Assembly (NCBI RefSeq): GCF_036370855.1 | Contig: NC_088105.1 | Location: 8,747,619-8,811,618 of the forward strand | Direction: 5' to 3' | DNA length: 64,000 bases | Source: Dromaius novaehollandiae | Taxonomy: Eukaryota > Chordata > Aves > Casuariiformes > Dromaiidae | Part shown: piece by piece, positions 34,001 to 49,000 of the stretch | Layout of the letters: each line of letters opens with the position of its first letter | Position numbering within the stretch: the first letter of the stretch is position 1 | The notes under the pieces: model-generated | Told to the model about the DNA's origin: nothing | The model's database searches: none | Seen by the model: only the letters and a program-made list of their open reading frames with translations | Position numbers and translations under genes: made by a program

Positions 34001-37000
34001 CGCAAAAAGAGTCTAGAAATAAACAATAACAGATCGCTACTGACAACCCATAACAAATTAATCAAATAGGAAAGCTATCTTATCCATCGGCAGTCAGCAA
34101 ATGTAACACTAAGACTTGCCAACATTGAGTTACACTTTGCTAAAAGAAGTCAAATAGTAGCAGAGAGCAATGTATGACAGAAAGAACAAGTAGGGCTACT
34201 ACATAAAGAGCACTGGCTAAAGGTTTAAAAATAACTTGTGTATAGTCAAAATTAAAATAAAACTCTGTGCAAGCCTTCAGTAAGGATAACAACAGCTGAC
34301 AACAGAAGCAAGCTAAACAGGAATTAGGGAGTGAAAATAGAAGTCATAGTTGAGCCGGAAACTAAACCTCAAGAAGTTTAACATGCTGAAGTTGAGACAC
34401 TAGAGAGTATCTGCTTTGGAATTCTTAAAAAAGACATGAAATTCACTGAGTGGCAGAGACAAAGTACAAAACCTGCAGTGTCATTTGCATGAACTCCAGG
34501 GTTGTGCACTCTCAAATGATAGACTACTCTTATTCGTAAGAAAAGGAATCTCATATGAACGACAGAGAGGATGAATGAATGAATTTGCCATCTGTGAAGA
34601 ACGTCTCACAAGAATTTTTTCCTGGGGAGAGACAAAAACTGAATAGCAGCGGAGGTCTTTTTTTTTTAAATCTGAAATATAGCTCGGGGGCAGAAGAATG
34701 CTTTGTTTAGCAATGAAAAAGGAGGCTTTTTCTCCAGCTCTAAGGGAGGCATCTTCGGGGTACCATATTACTTCTCCTAATTGAGTACCAGTTTCTTTGT
34801 ACAGTTTTCTAGCAGCATGGATGAAACAGTTAAGACTTGCCTCTTGGTTCCCTAAATTCCTGGAGGTGCCACTTGGACAGCAATAGCCAATTCCATGTAT
34901 AACCTCATGTGACAGTGTCATTACTCAAGGCAAACACATTGTGTAGGACAGAGAGCAAATGGATAAATAAAACTGAACCGCTTTCTAAAGCTGCAGATGA
35001 AATGCTTTCTCAGCCTGTTCTTGCTCTGCTTTTTCTGGGAGGGAGCCTCCTTTTCGCTCCTGTTTCATGCGGCTCCCAGTGGACTGAAACCAGTTGCATC
35101 TAATTCCAATAAAACGGAGGGGAAAATGGGGAAGCCTGCTTGTGTGCAAAGACAAGGAGAAGCTGGATGGAAAAATCCTATGATTTAGTTAAGTGGTTGC
35201 AACAGGCGAGCACCTGTCCTAGCGGAAGAAGCAGAGTATAGAAGAACGAGAAAAGAAATCTACCTACATCCCCCTCCGACCCCTCCTGGGCTCTTTTTCT
35301 TTGCCAAAGAGAGATCATCATGACAGCAACAATGAAAAAAGAAAGCAGATAATACACTTCTGTGGATGGGAAGTGAGGGAGAAAATAGACACTTCTCCAT
35401 AAAATCGTCCCTCACACAAAATACATGTTTCTCTAGAAGATTTGCATGTACTTCTACTTGCATGAGCTACCAGCACACTTCTTCATATTCTGAACGTGTA
35501 AATAGAACAGTGGTGGTATTTCATAAGCGTACTTATTTCTTTTACCTACATTTACGACTCCCAACGATGATACCCTAGCAGCCTCCTCTTTTTGCAAAGC
35601 TGACCTAGCAAAAATGCAGCAGCATGAAATAAGAGCACTTCCAGAAACTAAAAAGCTTAGGTGTGGGACCGCATGTGCACATCAAAGGAGAATCAGAAAT
35701 TGCTCTCAAGGAGAATCAGTCTACTATCATGTTACTGGGCACCTGTTATCATGCTTTTCTCAAAAGTTGCATGCAAGTTTTGAGTATTCTCATGATAGCA
35801 CGTTTAAAAAAAAAAAAAAAAAAGGACCCTTCACATGAAAGCTAATCAAACACTGTTAACAGCAGCTGCAATCACCATGAAAGGAATTAATGGCAGAAAC
35901 TTAAGTCAGTAATGGCATCTCCCTCAGATAGGAGAACTGCCCCCCCCCCCCACACCCCGCCAAAAAGGGAGCAACAGATGGACATGTCTAATTAATAAGC
36001 TGTCAGCACAGAGTCATTTTTGGATTTTAAGTCTAAAGAAAATCATGGCAAAGCGTATCTTGCTGTCCATGGCTTTAGAGCAGAGTGGCTAGCATGCATC
36101 TATATCCAGATTTTTTTTTTTTGAAAGCTACACAGATGTAGGAGTATTAGTAAGTTTGAAAGCAGAGCATTCTGTACACTTGCAAATGCCCCCCTTTGAG
36201 TGCAACACACTTTTGGGCTTAAATACAAGCACTACTGTCATCCTGGAGAGCAAAAGAGAGTCCTTCACAAGCCCCACAAATATGAACTTTTCTTCTTTGT
36301 TCCCCTAATTCCTACATACCGCCATCTCCACACTCCTTGCTGCCACAACATCTTTGGGTTTTGCATCTTTGGTTCCAATGTAGGAGCCGATGGTGTCACA
36401 CGACCAGGGAGAGTACTGGCTATAGTCGTTTCCTTTGTATTTCCCAGCAACCTTCAGCTCTTCGTCCAAGTACTGTACAAAAACAAAAATCTGGTTCTGT
36501 AAGTGAGGGGAAGAAGCAACTTTACAGGCACTATTTCTTAGTTCAATAGCGGCTAACTTGAAGAAAAACACCACCAGGATTTGTTTATTTTTTTTACTGG
36601 ATGCATCACCATCTGGAGTTGGGCCACAGCAAGCACAAAATGTGAGAAATTCTGATCACCTGGCTATACTCCCAGCACTGACTGTTCACTTGGCCAGTAT
36701 GAAAGTGATATTTTGACCTTGGTTGAAAGAGAAAAACCTCTACCAAGCTGTTACTTAATTCTAACCATATCAGAAATAAATGAAGTAAAGTCCAGTGACT
36801 GAAAAGACTGAATATTTCCAATAATAATGGCTCAAGCTAGCACTTGGTTGCACCAAAACCAGACAGCTTAAGAGCAGCGGTAGATCAGAGAACCAACTTG
36901 AGAGACTGCAGATTGCACTGTAAGGGCCTTCCCCTGTAAGGGAGCACAAAATCTCCCTGAAGTATTTGCTATCACTGTGTGCTGTTCTAACTTTGCCATC

Positions 37001-40000
37001 TTCGTCTATCAACACATGCAAACTCTATTTTCTAACCACACTAGCCAGTCAAAACTCTGTCAAAATATGCTTACCTCCTCTGAATGGAAAGGATGAGGCA
37101 AGGTTGGTGAAGGTGCAAAAGGAGGGGGAGAAATCACCTTCCTCTCCTCTAGCTGGGCCATGATCTCCTTCCTTCGACGGTGAAGTTCATCCAGGCTGGG
37201 ATGAGGCTGAGATGAAGACAGAAATGTGTTACAAAGCCCCTGAAGTTAAAAATCAGTTTCACACAAAAACTACTCGTGCTCCTACACTGGCCAAAGCGTC
37301 ACTTCAAGAAAACCCCAAAGGCAGGGACCATAATTTGCCCAAAATTGATTAGATAGCCAACTAACCCAGTGTTTCTACCTTTAAAACAATTAGTCTTTTA
37401 ACTCACTGGTAGCTTACCACGACTATATGTTTTAATATGGCAAAGTTCCCAGTTTTTGATCAGCTCTGTCAAATGTATTCCTTCTTAGAGTTCGTACTTT
37501 CAGCTGCTCACAAAAACATCACTACCTTACTGCAGAAACATTCAATTTACATTTTCTCTTTCAAGAACAACTACAGAAGTACAATATGAAAACCGTACTC
37601 TGTGGCATGAAGGTCTGATCTGACTGAGATGTGGAGCCACCGGGCAATAGCCCTCCATTTGCTGGTATCTGTCCCTGGATTCAGGTACGTAGGAGGGTAC
37701 AGCTGCCTGTGGAATTTCGATGGGTACCGGGTTTCCTCGGACAATCTCCTCTTGCTGATATGGCTGGACAGGGGGATATACACGGCGGCTGTCATAGTGC
37801 GGTGGGTATATGGGCTGTCCCATAGGAGGATACTGCTGCGGCTGCGTGTACTGTGGGCTCACCACACGGTCCTGGAGGTAAGTTGGGTAATGGTCTAAAT
37901 AAGCTGGACCTGGTTCAGAAGCCGATGGAGGAGGTCGGACAAAGCGAGACATGCACTGAGAAGACTGAGTAGGATAGTAAACTCCTGAAATTAAGCAAGA
38001 GTAAAAACAATAAACAAGATGCAGAAAGCGATTGTGACAGCTGTTCACAAAAGTGTGCAGTTTAAAGTATCCCAGTCCGCAGGTATCATGAAAAGTGTTA
38101 TCAATTACTTCACATTTAGTGTTTGTCCCCATTGTCTAACTGATATTTCTACCAAAAAATTAACCAATGCAAACCTTGAAGAAGCAAGAGGTTGATCTAA
38201 AGCCCAAGGAACACTGTTTAATTAATTAAACCAGACATCAAAAAGGAGCAAAGATTAGAATAGCTGGAGGAGAAGCAGCAAGACTGTGCCTGCCACAGGT
38301 GCCAGAGAAGTACTGCTTCTCTCTATTTCACTTGGATCATGCGCAGGCCAAAAAGAATGACTATTTGGCCTATTTGCTATAGGCCAAAAAAGAAAGACTT
38401 GCTAGCATACCAGACAGAACGTCCCTTCAGATGGGCATGAATGCTTTTGGCCAGACAAGACCCAAAAGAATAGGCAAGATTAGCCCATACATCTCTGTCC
38501 ATGCAATTAAAACTCAATTTTCCCCATTATACCAGAGCCACTGCATAAAGAAACAGGGATTAATGACAATTTAAAGTTATCTAAAGATTAGTTCTACTTC
38601 TTGAACAGTAAAAAGAAGTTTCAGTACTGTGAAGCATTAAAGATTCCTAGGACCACACCTCCTAGTTACCTGGAGGTTTCGGTAATTTATCTGCAATTTT
38701 TGGATAATCTGAAAACATGCATGAGCATGTGTGTATTAGTAATAAGTGTATCAAATTTTGTGGACAACTCAGATCTCCTTTTGCATACAAAAATCAAAGT
38801 TTTTTCTTCAGAATGTTTCACAACTGGCTCAAAAAGTTTTCCTTCCTTTCCAGAAGGTTTTCTTCTCCTTTCATATTAATTTCATTTTATTTCAGTTCTC
38901 CCCCCCATGTTATGTTACATGATATGAATCATTCCCCATCTTTAAAGTCATACTTTTTCCTTTTAATCTCCCTCAATGTTTTCTCTCATTTGATCTCTAA
39001 CTTTTCCCCTTAATTCAATTTTTATGCTGGTTCTTTTGTGCCCAACCCTTCTGTTTTAACTGTCTCTACCCATCACATGCATGTGCAGACACTGCTGAAA
39101 TACTCATACACTTTTCATTAAGGACATTAAGTACTTTCACCCCTCAAGCACAAACCCTCTGCTGGTTAAGCATTATTTCCATTCTGAGTCAAACTGAATT
39201 AAGGGTTACCATTTAAGATCTCCGATCTAGCCCACTTCTTGAAAAAATTAAAGGAGGAGGATTTACTACACCGGATGGGTACAAACCTCTAACACAAGTG
39301 AAAACAGAGTCCTCAGTCAAGACACAAAAAACCTGCCAGCAGGCAGCTCACCATATCCAGCAATAAGTGTACTGCATTACGGGCTAAAGCGCATCTGCAC
39401 ATCCCGACATGCCAATTTTCCATTTTATTATGCAATACCACATTAATGCCTGTAGTCCAAATGGTATGCAAGAAAACACCAATGTAAGGGCCTAAGTAAA
39501 CACCAAGGTGGGAAGAAGGAATAAAACCACTATGAGAATCAAAGACAATATAGAGATCTTGGCCTCAAACCTACCTTGCTGATAGGGCGCTGGCTCAAAT
39601 GGCGGGGCAGCTCCTCTAGGATCTTGATAAAACATATCTGCTTGTTGAGTATTATACAACTGAGAGCCTCGTGGTACCATTTGCAACTGCTTAGTGACTG
39701 ACACTGAAGGCAGGTCTGCTGGTGCCCGAGTGGGCACAGGATGAGGGTTCACTGGTAAGGCAGAAATGGAACTCTTGGGGACAGATTCCAGCCTGAAAAG
39801 TAGAAAGACAGCATTGCCTATTAAGGCATGATGTAGTCTATTATAATTTAAAACACTGTTCTTTGTCTACCTTTAGCTTTCTCTCCCACCATTTAATCGC
39901 TATGAAACAACAACAACAAAAAACACCTGTTCCATTTCCTTTCTAGACTTTAAGGTTTTAGAGTTTTTCTAGAGTTCTAGGTTTACTTTTTTTCTACTGC

Positions 40001-43000
40001 ACATTTACACACGTGACACTTTGAAGAACAGTTAGGAAGACCCGTACAAGTCAGGAGGGGATCCAGGGGCACTGCTACTCAGATGGTCCATCTTCCCTGG
40101 CTTCAGAGCGGTTTCATAGCTGGAGTCAGTCCCTCGGGAAATAAGCTGCGTCACAGTGCTGCCTGTTGACACAATTCCGTTTGGCAGAGCAGAGGTTTTC
40201 CTACTGGGCAAGTCCACTCCCCCTTCATCCGAGAGGATAGCTCCTGAAGGCAGGCCCACCTCATTCAGCTGGCCCAAGGAGGCACTCAGCGGTCTTCGGG
40301 GAACCAGACGCTTGTTCATTTTACGAAACCTTCAGAAAAAGAAATCACACACCAAAAATTGAAATAAAAAACTAAAAGGATTTTCAAGATTTTTTTTTTT
40401 AAACATGGATGTTACTGAAAGTTTCAAGCTTTAACTCAATTTTCCCATAGATTTGTGAGAAATATATTGCTAGTATTTGAATCGTTGATAAAAGGTTTCA
40501 AGTATTTGTCACACTAAGGATGACTGCCAATGACAAAGTACACCAAGAAGTCAGAGCTAAGCTTCCCACAGTAAATTTAAACCCTTATTTCCTGTGCATA
40601 TATCTATGGCAACTATAGGGAAGAAAAACAAAACTAAAACAAACACCAGTAAGAATCACAAACTGTACAACTCTGTTTTATTCACAGAATAGACTAATGG
40701 CAGAAAAACTAAAGGGAGAGAAAAGATGAGCAGATTCCCTTTTGCACCATTAGTCCAATAATAAGCCATGTTTTTTGTACCGTGTGATATCATCTTTTAA
40801 AACACAGGTTGTCAAGATTTAAGCACATGGACCAATACGCACCTTATGCTATTTGCATTGTTTGATAAATTAAGTAGTTTCAGAGATAGAAACTCCAAAC
40901 ACACCGTAGTCCCAGAAAAATCTAACCACCTCTGATAAGAGTCAGAGCAAACATGAGCCTCCTAACGTTCCACAAAAATCAGCAAACTGATGGTATTGGA
41001 CCAATGAAGAGAGCAAATTCCAGAGTTGAAGGTCCTCCACTAAACACCCTGCCGTTAGCCGAGATATCAGGACACAAGTGGGAGGGTGTATGCGTTAGTC
41101 CAAGTGCTCCCACTGTTTATATTGCAGATCGAGAGGCTGTTTCCTACGCAAAAGGACTTCTAAAGGGTTGAATGGGTTGAAGCGAACACCCCTAATCATA
41201 TCTAATAAGCAAAGTGAGATGTTAACGCGTAGAAGGAGAGTACACACATTATTGCAGGAAATGAAAACAGGGTAGCTACACTATTACTACCACAATGTAG
41301 GGGCAAAAGGTTGTTCTTTTAAAGAAGTACAAGACTAACAGAATCAGACAAGTTAAGTGTAATTTTGCTATATAGATCTGGGTTGTCATCTTTAAGATGA
41401 ACAGCACTGGAACAGGTTGCCCAGAGAGGTTGTGAAGTCTCCACCCTTGGAGATATTCGAAAGCCATCTGGACACAGTCCTGGGCAACGTGCTCCAGGTG
41501 ACCTTGCTTGAGGGGGGAGCTTAGACTAGATGATCTCCAGAGGTGCCTTCCAACCTCAACTGTTCTGTGAAGAGTTCGTAGGCAAGAAGGATCGACCATC
41601 TTCCTTCAACTATATTCCTAGCTTTTCATCAACACACCAATTTCCTACCTGGATTAAACTTTAACCAAATAACTAAACTATAAATTCAAGCTACATAGTG
41701 TTGAGAATGGGCACTGCTAGGACTGCTTTAATAGGGAGTAAACAAGAAGGGATATTACCACAGCAGAAGCACTTCAGTAGGGACAGAGTCTATGGCTTTT
41801 AAAGTATGCTGCTCAGAAGTCGTTTTGGCACCTCAAGACAGCCACGCGAGTCACAGATGTGCTTAGCGGGACACAGGCTGCCAAGAGAAACCCTTGGAGC
41901 AGAAGTGACAGCAGCTCCCAAGGCTGAACTTCTGGTTCAACCTGGAATCTCACTAGTGCACAAACCAGCTCGGTCTCTCCCTGCAAAGCAGCAGTAGGAC
42001 ACTGGGAAACCACTGCCACGTTTTGCCTGCTGATTACTTCTGAACATCTCCCTCCCATCAGGTCTCTTAGGCTCGCAGTGCCCGATGGCTACTGACCCTA
42101 TGAGGACTTGTACACAACTTGCAGGATGAGGAGGGCTGGCCACTCCTGCCTATTCATGCAGGACACAACAGTACGCCCAAAACACATGCGTGCACACACA
42201 CGCACACACACATGTATAAACACACACATTCAACCAAAGGTGACAAGAGTTAATATAGCATTCTTCATGGTAAAATGCTTAGAAAGAACAAAAGGTGCAC
42301 AGTGCTACCCTCTGAATTCTTCTGAATAACTTCATGAATGTTTGTAGCAGTCTCCAAGGGAGCAAAACAAAAATAATCTAAAAACCATAGCACTCACCCA
42401 TGCACAGTGGCTCTTTGTCCCTTACCAGGGGTGGAATTATCCACTATTTAAGCAAGTCTAAATTATAATTTGAAATCTAAGGCATTACCACATACTTGCC
42501 TATAACCTTCCTCACAAGCTTAAAGCTATATATAGGAACTAAGAGTAGCAACAGCACAATTAAGCAGAGATAAAAGGTCCAGGGAAGAATCCAAACTCAA
42601 AGTTCTCCAACTGCCTACAGAAAGTGCTGCAACCTGAAACAGAGCAAACAGTCACCTCACTTCACCCCAAGACAAAACTATTACTAAGGCAGACAAACCA
42701 GTCTGGATACAATAGGGCTCTTCCTCCAGCAAAGCTGATGAACAGTCCTTCTTGATACATACAGCTAGTTCAGAGGAGATATAACACTCCCCTTTGCCAA
42801 CCACCCAAGGCAGCACCACCAATCTGAATTTTAACAACATGACAAAGCAGGGTGGGGGGGAACCCCACACCATGCAACCCTGTTTCCACACAACACTGGT
42901 ATCAAAGTCCCATTCTCTCTCAGTGTCAATAGCTGCCTTGTCATTCTAATACCACGTGCTCTGGGTTTTTTCTTCCTGTTTTTCCATACAGCTGAAGAAC

Positions 43001-46000
43001 AGCTATATTTTTCCTCCGAGCTTTTAGATTTTCAAGGAGAGGGGGAAAAAAAAAGAAAAAGAGAAAAAGACTGCATGTCATTTCCAAATCTCTGGAGTTT
43101 TCCTCTGACTTAAAGCCTCTTCCTTGGGAACGATGAATAATTTTAGCCCAAACACAAGGGTAACCAGGTACTGTCTCCAAATTTGTAATATCTGTTGCTT
43201 ATTTACTGCAGACTTCATACAACTGGCATTTTGCTCTCTGACAATAGCTTTAACTGCTCGGGAACTGCTGCACACGTGACGGGCTGAACACTTCCAAAGG
43301 ACAAATGGTGCAGAAAGAACATCTGTTCTGCTCGAGTTTCTTGCTCTGTGGATAGTACAAGTGGCACAGAAGACAGAGAACCCATAGATGTGGAAAGCTG
43401 CCAGCATCAGCCTCCTTCACACACCTGACTACAAAGTCAAGGCAAGACACATGAATAAACGACCACAAATGGATGCAATCTAGCAGCACGTTTATCAGCA
43501 TCAGAAACCCCCCTCACCCTCGAAATCTCAGGAAACGCTTGTTGCGCCAACGTCAGACTCCCATAGCTGCATTACTGCTGCACGAAGCCAAGCTTACGCT
43601 CCATATTCAAGAATGAACAGCTCCAAAACTTAAAAGACTGCTATTAAAAGTTTTTTCTGATTCTCTCTTGCTAGTTGAACAGCTAAGTCAAATATGCGCC
43701 TCCTCTCCCCATTCCTAGATATAACTCACTCCTAAGGATAAGGTGCAGCAAAGATTGGACTGATTTCTCTAAGAGGTGCACTTACTTTTCCAGCTCCTCC
43801 TGCGAATGTGCAAAGGTGCAGCTGGCCCCTCGGGGGCATCCTCCTCTCTGCTTCATGTCTCGGCACATATACGTCTTGTACTTGCTGTGCTGAGGAGGCT
43901 GACAAGGTTAAAGAAACAAAGTAAGATACCTGAGCATAAGTGCGCTCAACCAAGAACTGAATGTATCCTCTTATTAAAGGACTGATGTGTGACTGTTGAA
44001 TACTCCTTCAATGTAAACATCCCAAGAGCAGGTAAGCCCGAACTGAATGACAGGAACGGTATTCACATTTGGGCCCTCGACAGAACTGAAAGATTCAAGA
44101 GTAGGTATTTTGACAACTGAGTCACTATCAGATTTTTTTTTAAATATTTTCATTCTCATTTCTTACTGGAGTTTGACTGGAACACAGCTGTATGCTTCAG
44201 GAAACAGTAAAACAGACAAAAAAAGTTGATCTAGTCTGAAAGATCACCACACTTACTCAAAAGACAGAAGTATGCCATGCCAAACATTGATCAGGTTTTT
44301 TTGTGTTAGATTTAAAGTAAGTTGAATTTGGCAAGTTACTTTTCCCTTGCTTTCTGTTAGCTCAAAATGGCACTTTATCCCTTTGGTCTTCACGTACAGC
44401 TAAATTTCACTGAGTTCCCTTGTACCCTCCTTGGAGTAAATATAGGTGAGGATGTAATGCAGGTCAGCAGGGTATGAGCTGTCTTCTGCATAGCTGTGAG
44501 CTTGGTCGCCAAAGAAACTGTGACTTAATGCACTCTTGCCATCTGCACGTACACCCATTTGCTAAATACCCTAGATAAATTTTGACAGGAGAACAGAGGC
44601 GGTCTCAAAGATACTAAGTTCCTACAGGTTTCATGGCAAGATTAAATCAGTCAGAGGGGGAAGCACCCTATCAGAGTTTCCACCATGGAAAGGTCTCTAA
44701 AAATAAACTTTTCCGAGAAATCCAAGATGGAACTTGGCTAGAAGATACATATTAGAAACCAATCTGCAAACTATTGATTTTTTTGCCCCCTACAGCAAAG
44801 GGTTTTGGATCCTTTGAAAAAGGATTTTGGCTGGGTGCAGGTGAGCTCCACAGCCCTCTGCTGGCCACAGCTGCTGGCCAGCGATGCCCGATGCTGCAGG
44901 GATGGATGCACGCTTTCCGTGCTGGGAGGCTGCGTGCTCCCTTCCAAGCTACGCGCTGCGTACCAGGGCTAGGCGATGCTCTCCCCAGGGCCAGGACTAC
45001 AGCAAGCACCCTCGAGAGCTCCCCCACCCCGATTTTCCCTTGTATTCTCCCACTGCTTTTCCTTTTGCCACTGATGGTGCATATTAGGCATCGTGATGCA
45101 TCAGTGAGTGCTGAAAAGGTAAACCAGCAAGGAAATATTCACTCTGATTTTATTTGTGGGTTTTATTTGTTTGTGGGTTTTTTCCCCCCCTCCAGAGAGA
45201 ATCTCTCTACCAGTTCAGCTCCCTGAACCAGCTCTCCAGGAGGATGAGTGCCAGAGCAAGGGCGGGAGAGGGAATGCTCTCTCCTTTTCAGCAGCAGCTA
45301 GCATTTAGATCAACTGAGCTGTACAACAAAATGAGATCAAAGGAACATGCGATAAGACATCTGTGTGATACGCTAATAAGTATTTGGCAACAGCATTTGG
45401 TTTCTGAAGCAAAAATTTTGTTTCAGAAACACAGGATGGCACCTTTCATCTGAAGTTTTCCCAAATCTTTAGAACTTCACAGAGCATTAAACACAGGTGT
45501 AAGAATCATTTCATTAACACAGAGCCATCCGACTCAAATGTTTCACATTAAAAGCAAAACAAGAAAACTCCCACAGATCACAGTGGTAGCACCCTGGCCT
45601 TCTCCTCCCCAGCCTCCCCAGGTTGTGAAACCAAATCTCTCCAGATGACATTAGTAAATCTGCACTACTGGACCCAGTCAATAAAACTTTGGGGCACACA
45701 TTTCCTTAAAAAAATTTTTTTTTTTTAAGTTCTTTAAAAAGTTTTAGCTTTTACCTGTTGCTGGTCCGTTCCTTTCTTGCTGTGATTCTGGATATAATCA
45801 ACTAAGCCATGAACCACAGTCCTCACAGCAACTAGTCCATTTTCCAGTTGTTCCCATGTCGGAGGTGGAGCATCTATAACATTGACAAGAAACAGGGTAT
45901 TATTAAAAAACACGCCACACCCCCAACATATACACACACAGAAAAAGAAGAAATTTCCACAACCAGGTAATGAAGAAATTCCTAAGTATCACAAAACTAT

Positions 46001-49000
46001 TAGACCACCAAAAAGTCTTATTAGAAATAAATGTCATTAAATAAAAAACCTTCAGCAGCTTAATTTGGGAATACTTAAAGAATAAAGCTTCTTACAGACT
46101 CAAGAGGGAACTGCACAAAACAGCAAAGGAGCCAGCAAGCCAGTTATCAGCATGTCCCACTATCTCCTACCAAAACTTTCACATCCCGCAGAACTCCAGA
46201 GCAACTGCATTTTACAAACTCTGCATGTAATGCAAAATCTAGCTGAAAATACCACCTCACACTGACTCCTTTAAGCAAAAATCATTCTGTGCAAATGCCA
46301 CCACCACTGGTCTAGATCAGGCAGCCAGTGGCACTGAACAGTAACAAATTATTGCATCTCTATTGAGGAGTAAGGGAGGGAATCATAAGGCAAATCTATG
46401 TATCAAACAACCATCTAAACATACAGCAGTGCGAAAAAAATACGCAGTCTTAATCCAGCAGGGGCTCTTGCTCTTTAGAGCTGACCAATCTACCTTTCTG
46501 CTCCATCTGTCCCAGCAGATGGTACTTCCCCTGCGTGCCTACACATTCTGCCGCAATGCCTAGGACCTCAAAGGGCTTTACTAAGTGCCTTGCAAGATCT
46601 TTAACACAATTAGTTTCCATACTGTTCACAAGGACTTGATGCTGCCGGACGGACGACAATGTACCTACAGGACAGCAGGGGAGCAACTCAACAGCACAGT
46701 AGAGAAATGACATCAAAATCAGACTCGCCCACCAAAACTTCACGTGAGGCTACTCATGTTCCTCTTTCCACATCAAGCTTTGGCTAAAAAGTATTCAATG
46801 CACTCAAAAAGTTTTATTCTTGACTAGTTACAGTACAAAAGATTTGGTAAGAAAGCGCTACATTGTCTTTAGCTGTAAAGTATACCTGGTCTTCACTTGA
46901 AAGCGGAGCTTGTTTAAGCAAACTGAAACCAACAACTGCTGCTTTCACCTCCTGAAGTCATAGTTTAGGCCTTCACACTCAACTTTGACATTAACCTTGG
47001 TTTTACAAATATGTAACAGGCATAAAATAAAACCTCGGCAACAGCAGTCTCTCCTGCCCATCCTTGCTCCCTCAGCCAGCCCATCCTCACAGCACTACTA
47101 GTTTCTCCCAACAATTTCCACCTCCTTCTCCCCATCACCAGCTTATAATTTATGTTCCTTCCAGCTCACTTCCCCTTCCCAGTTTGTCTTTCCACACATT
47201 TGCAGAAAGACAGGTTAAAAAGAAAAACAGTAAGCTCCCTAGAATAGTGCCTCTGTCTCGTCTAGAAAGATTTTTGCCTAGCTTCTGTGATTCTATCAGA
47301 CTTGTACTTTGGAATCCTGAAGAGTTTACATGCAAGATGCTTTATGATTTTAAGCTGCCTCCAAGAGAGGCTTCCAAGTGCAAAGCCTGCAGTGTAAAGA
47401 ACTTGAATCAAAAAGTAATACCCAGAATTATGGAACAAAGACGTACAATTTTTAGGTAAGAAGATAATGGAAGTCCTTAATCTGACAACTGTTTTCTTAG
47501 ACACTCTCCCCAGCTTGTAAACAGATCATCTGCTCCACTAAAGAACTGGAGAGAAAGAAATATCTCAGAGTGACAGCTAAGACCTTGCATTAAACACAGT
47601 GGTTCTACCAGTCTTACTGAAACCAGATTTGCAAAGCAACAGGAGTGGAACGTTTACTAAACAGGTAAGAGGAAGAAACTAAGACTGCTGTGAGTCCCCT
47701 CAGTTAACATTACCTGGTATGAAGTATACACCATGTAACCTCAAAGGATTATGTGCATTTAGCATCCTCAGTCACCTTGCCTGGTGCTTTCAAACAAGGA
47801 AACCATCCTCAGAGAAGTGACAGAATTATTCCAGTAATTTTTTTGGATACACCTTTGTTTCAAAATAGTTTAGTCCTTCACACAAGTTAATGCCGTTGCC
47901 AGGTTGGTTTTCAGTATCATTCAAGAATCTTAAGTTTACCAGTTACAGAGGATATTTTCTTCTCTTTGAGGAATAGCTTTCAATCCCCTAATGTTGTTAA
48001 AATCCTCCTGAAAAACTAGAAGTTGTACGGCTTTACAAAATGTCTAGACTTACCCGGACTGGGATCAATATTTGCCAGGAGTTCTAGGTGAGGTCGGAGA
48101 CGATTCAGGTTAGCTGGATCTCCAGTCCTCTGGAGAGCAATAGTCAATTCCTGAACACTCTGTGCAAACGAGGCTGGGGTCTGCAACTTAAAAATTATAA
48201 TAATTAACTTTTTACAGGCAAAGCAACCCTTGTGGTTTCTGAAGGCTGCTCCATCAGATCATAGAGCTGTCTTCCAAAACTGAAGCAGAATTTTTTTCCC
48301 CACACAAGCTGGTTTCTGCACCCTGTATTTAATACCTCCTCCAGCCTTAAGAACACACCCTTTCTTCGGCATTTTAAGTTAAAACATAGCTCCAAATAGA
48401 CAAAACGAAGGCTAGCATTACTTCCAGCAGCGTAACCTGTTTCTTTTCTGCATTCTGCTGGTGCTCAGAAAAAAGGCAAAATATTCTGAGATCCGTTTAA
48501 TTACAATTTCTGAAGAGTCTAGTATATCCAATTCCTGAATGAACAGATTTGCATTCTGCTTTACACCAAGTACGGCAAGATGGTGGAAGAACAAAGATAG
48601 CTGACAATGTTCCACTTACTAACACCACACCTCCTCAGTATTTAAAATCCTCTTTTAACTCTGCATAGATCCTTCAGGAGAGATCTGTCAGGACCTGAAA
48701 AATCAGGTCAAATGCATGGATATCTACCAGTTTATTCCTGAAGCTAATCCTCCTGCATGGAAGCCAAAGCAATTGTTTCACAGCTTTTGTAACCACTCAT
48801 CAAGACAGTAAGGCTCAGTTTTTCCCATCTAATTTAGGTATTTATATGAGTTGCCTAATTTAAAAGCCCATTTGTTCTACATTCTCTCTATAAAGAACAG
48901 AGGGCCAGGCATTTCCAGAGGTTAAGTCATTTTATTTAAGAAACACGTTTACATCTCTCCGATTTCATTTAGGTACAGACTGGGGGACTGATTTTCTTTC

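Larger units (their letters stand above)
40330..43785 (-). other. RC3H1 intron between coding exons 9 and 8
   Basis: 3.46 kb intron containing the CR1 fragment at 41403-41570 and the CA repeat at 42184-42228. Otherwise unique sequence with no gene. Confidence 0.7.

Noticed and set aside
34481..34921. 146-codon minus-strand frame in an RC3H1 intron
   Set aside because: No recognisable domain, no splice links and A+T-rich intronic context.
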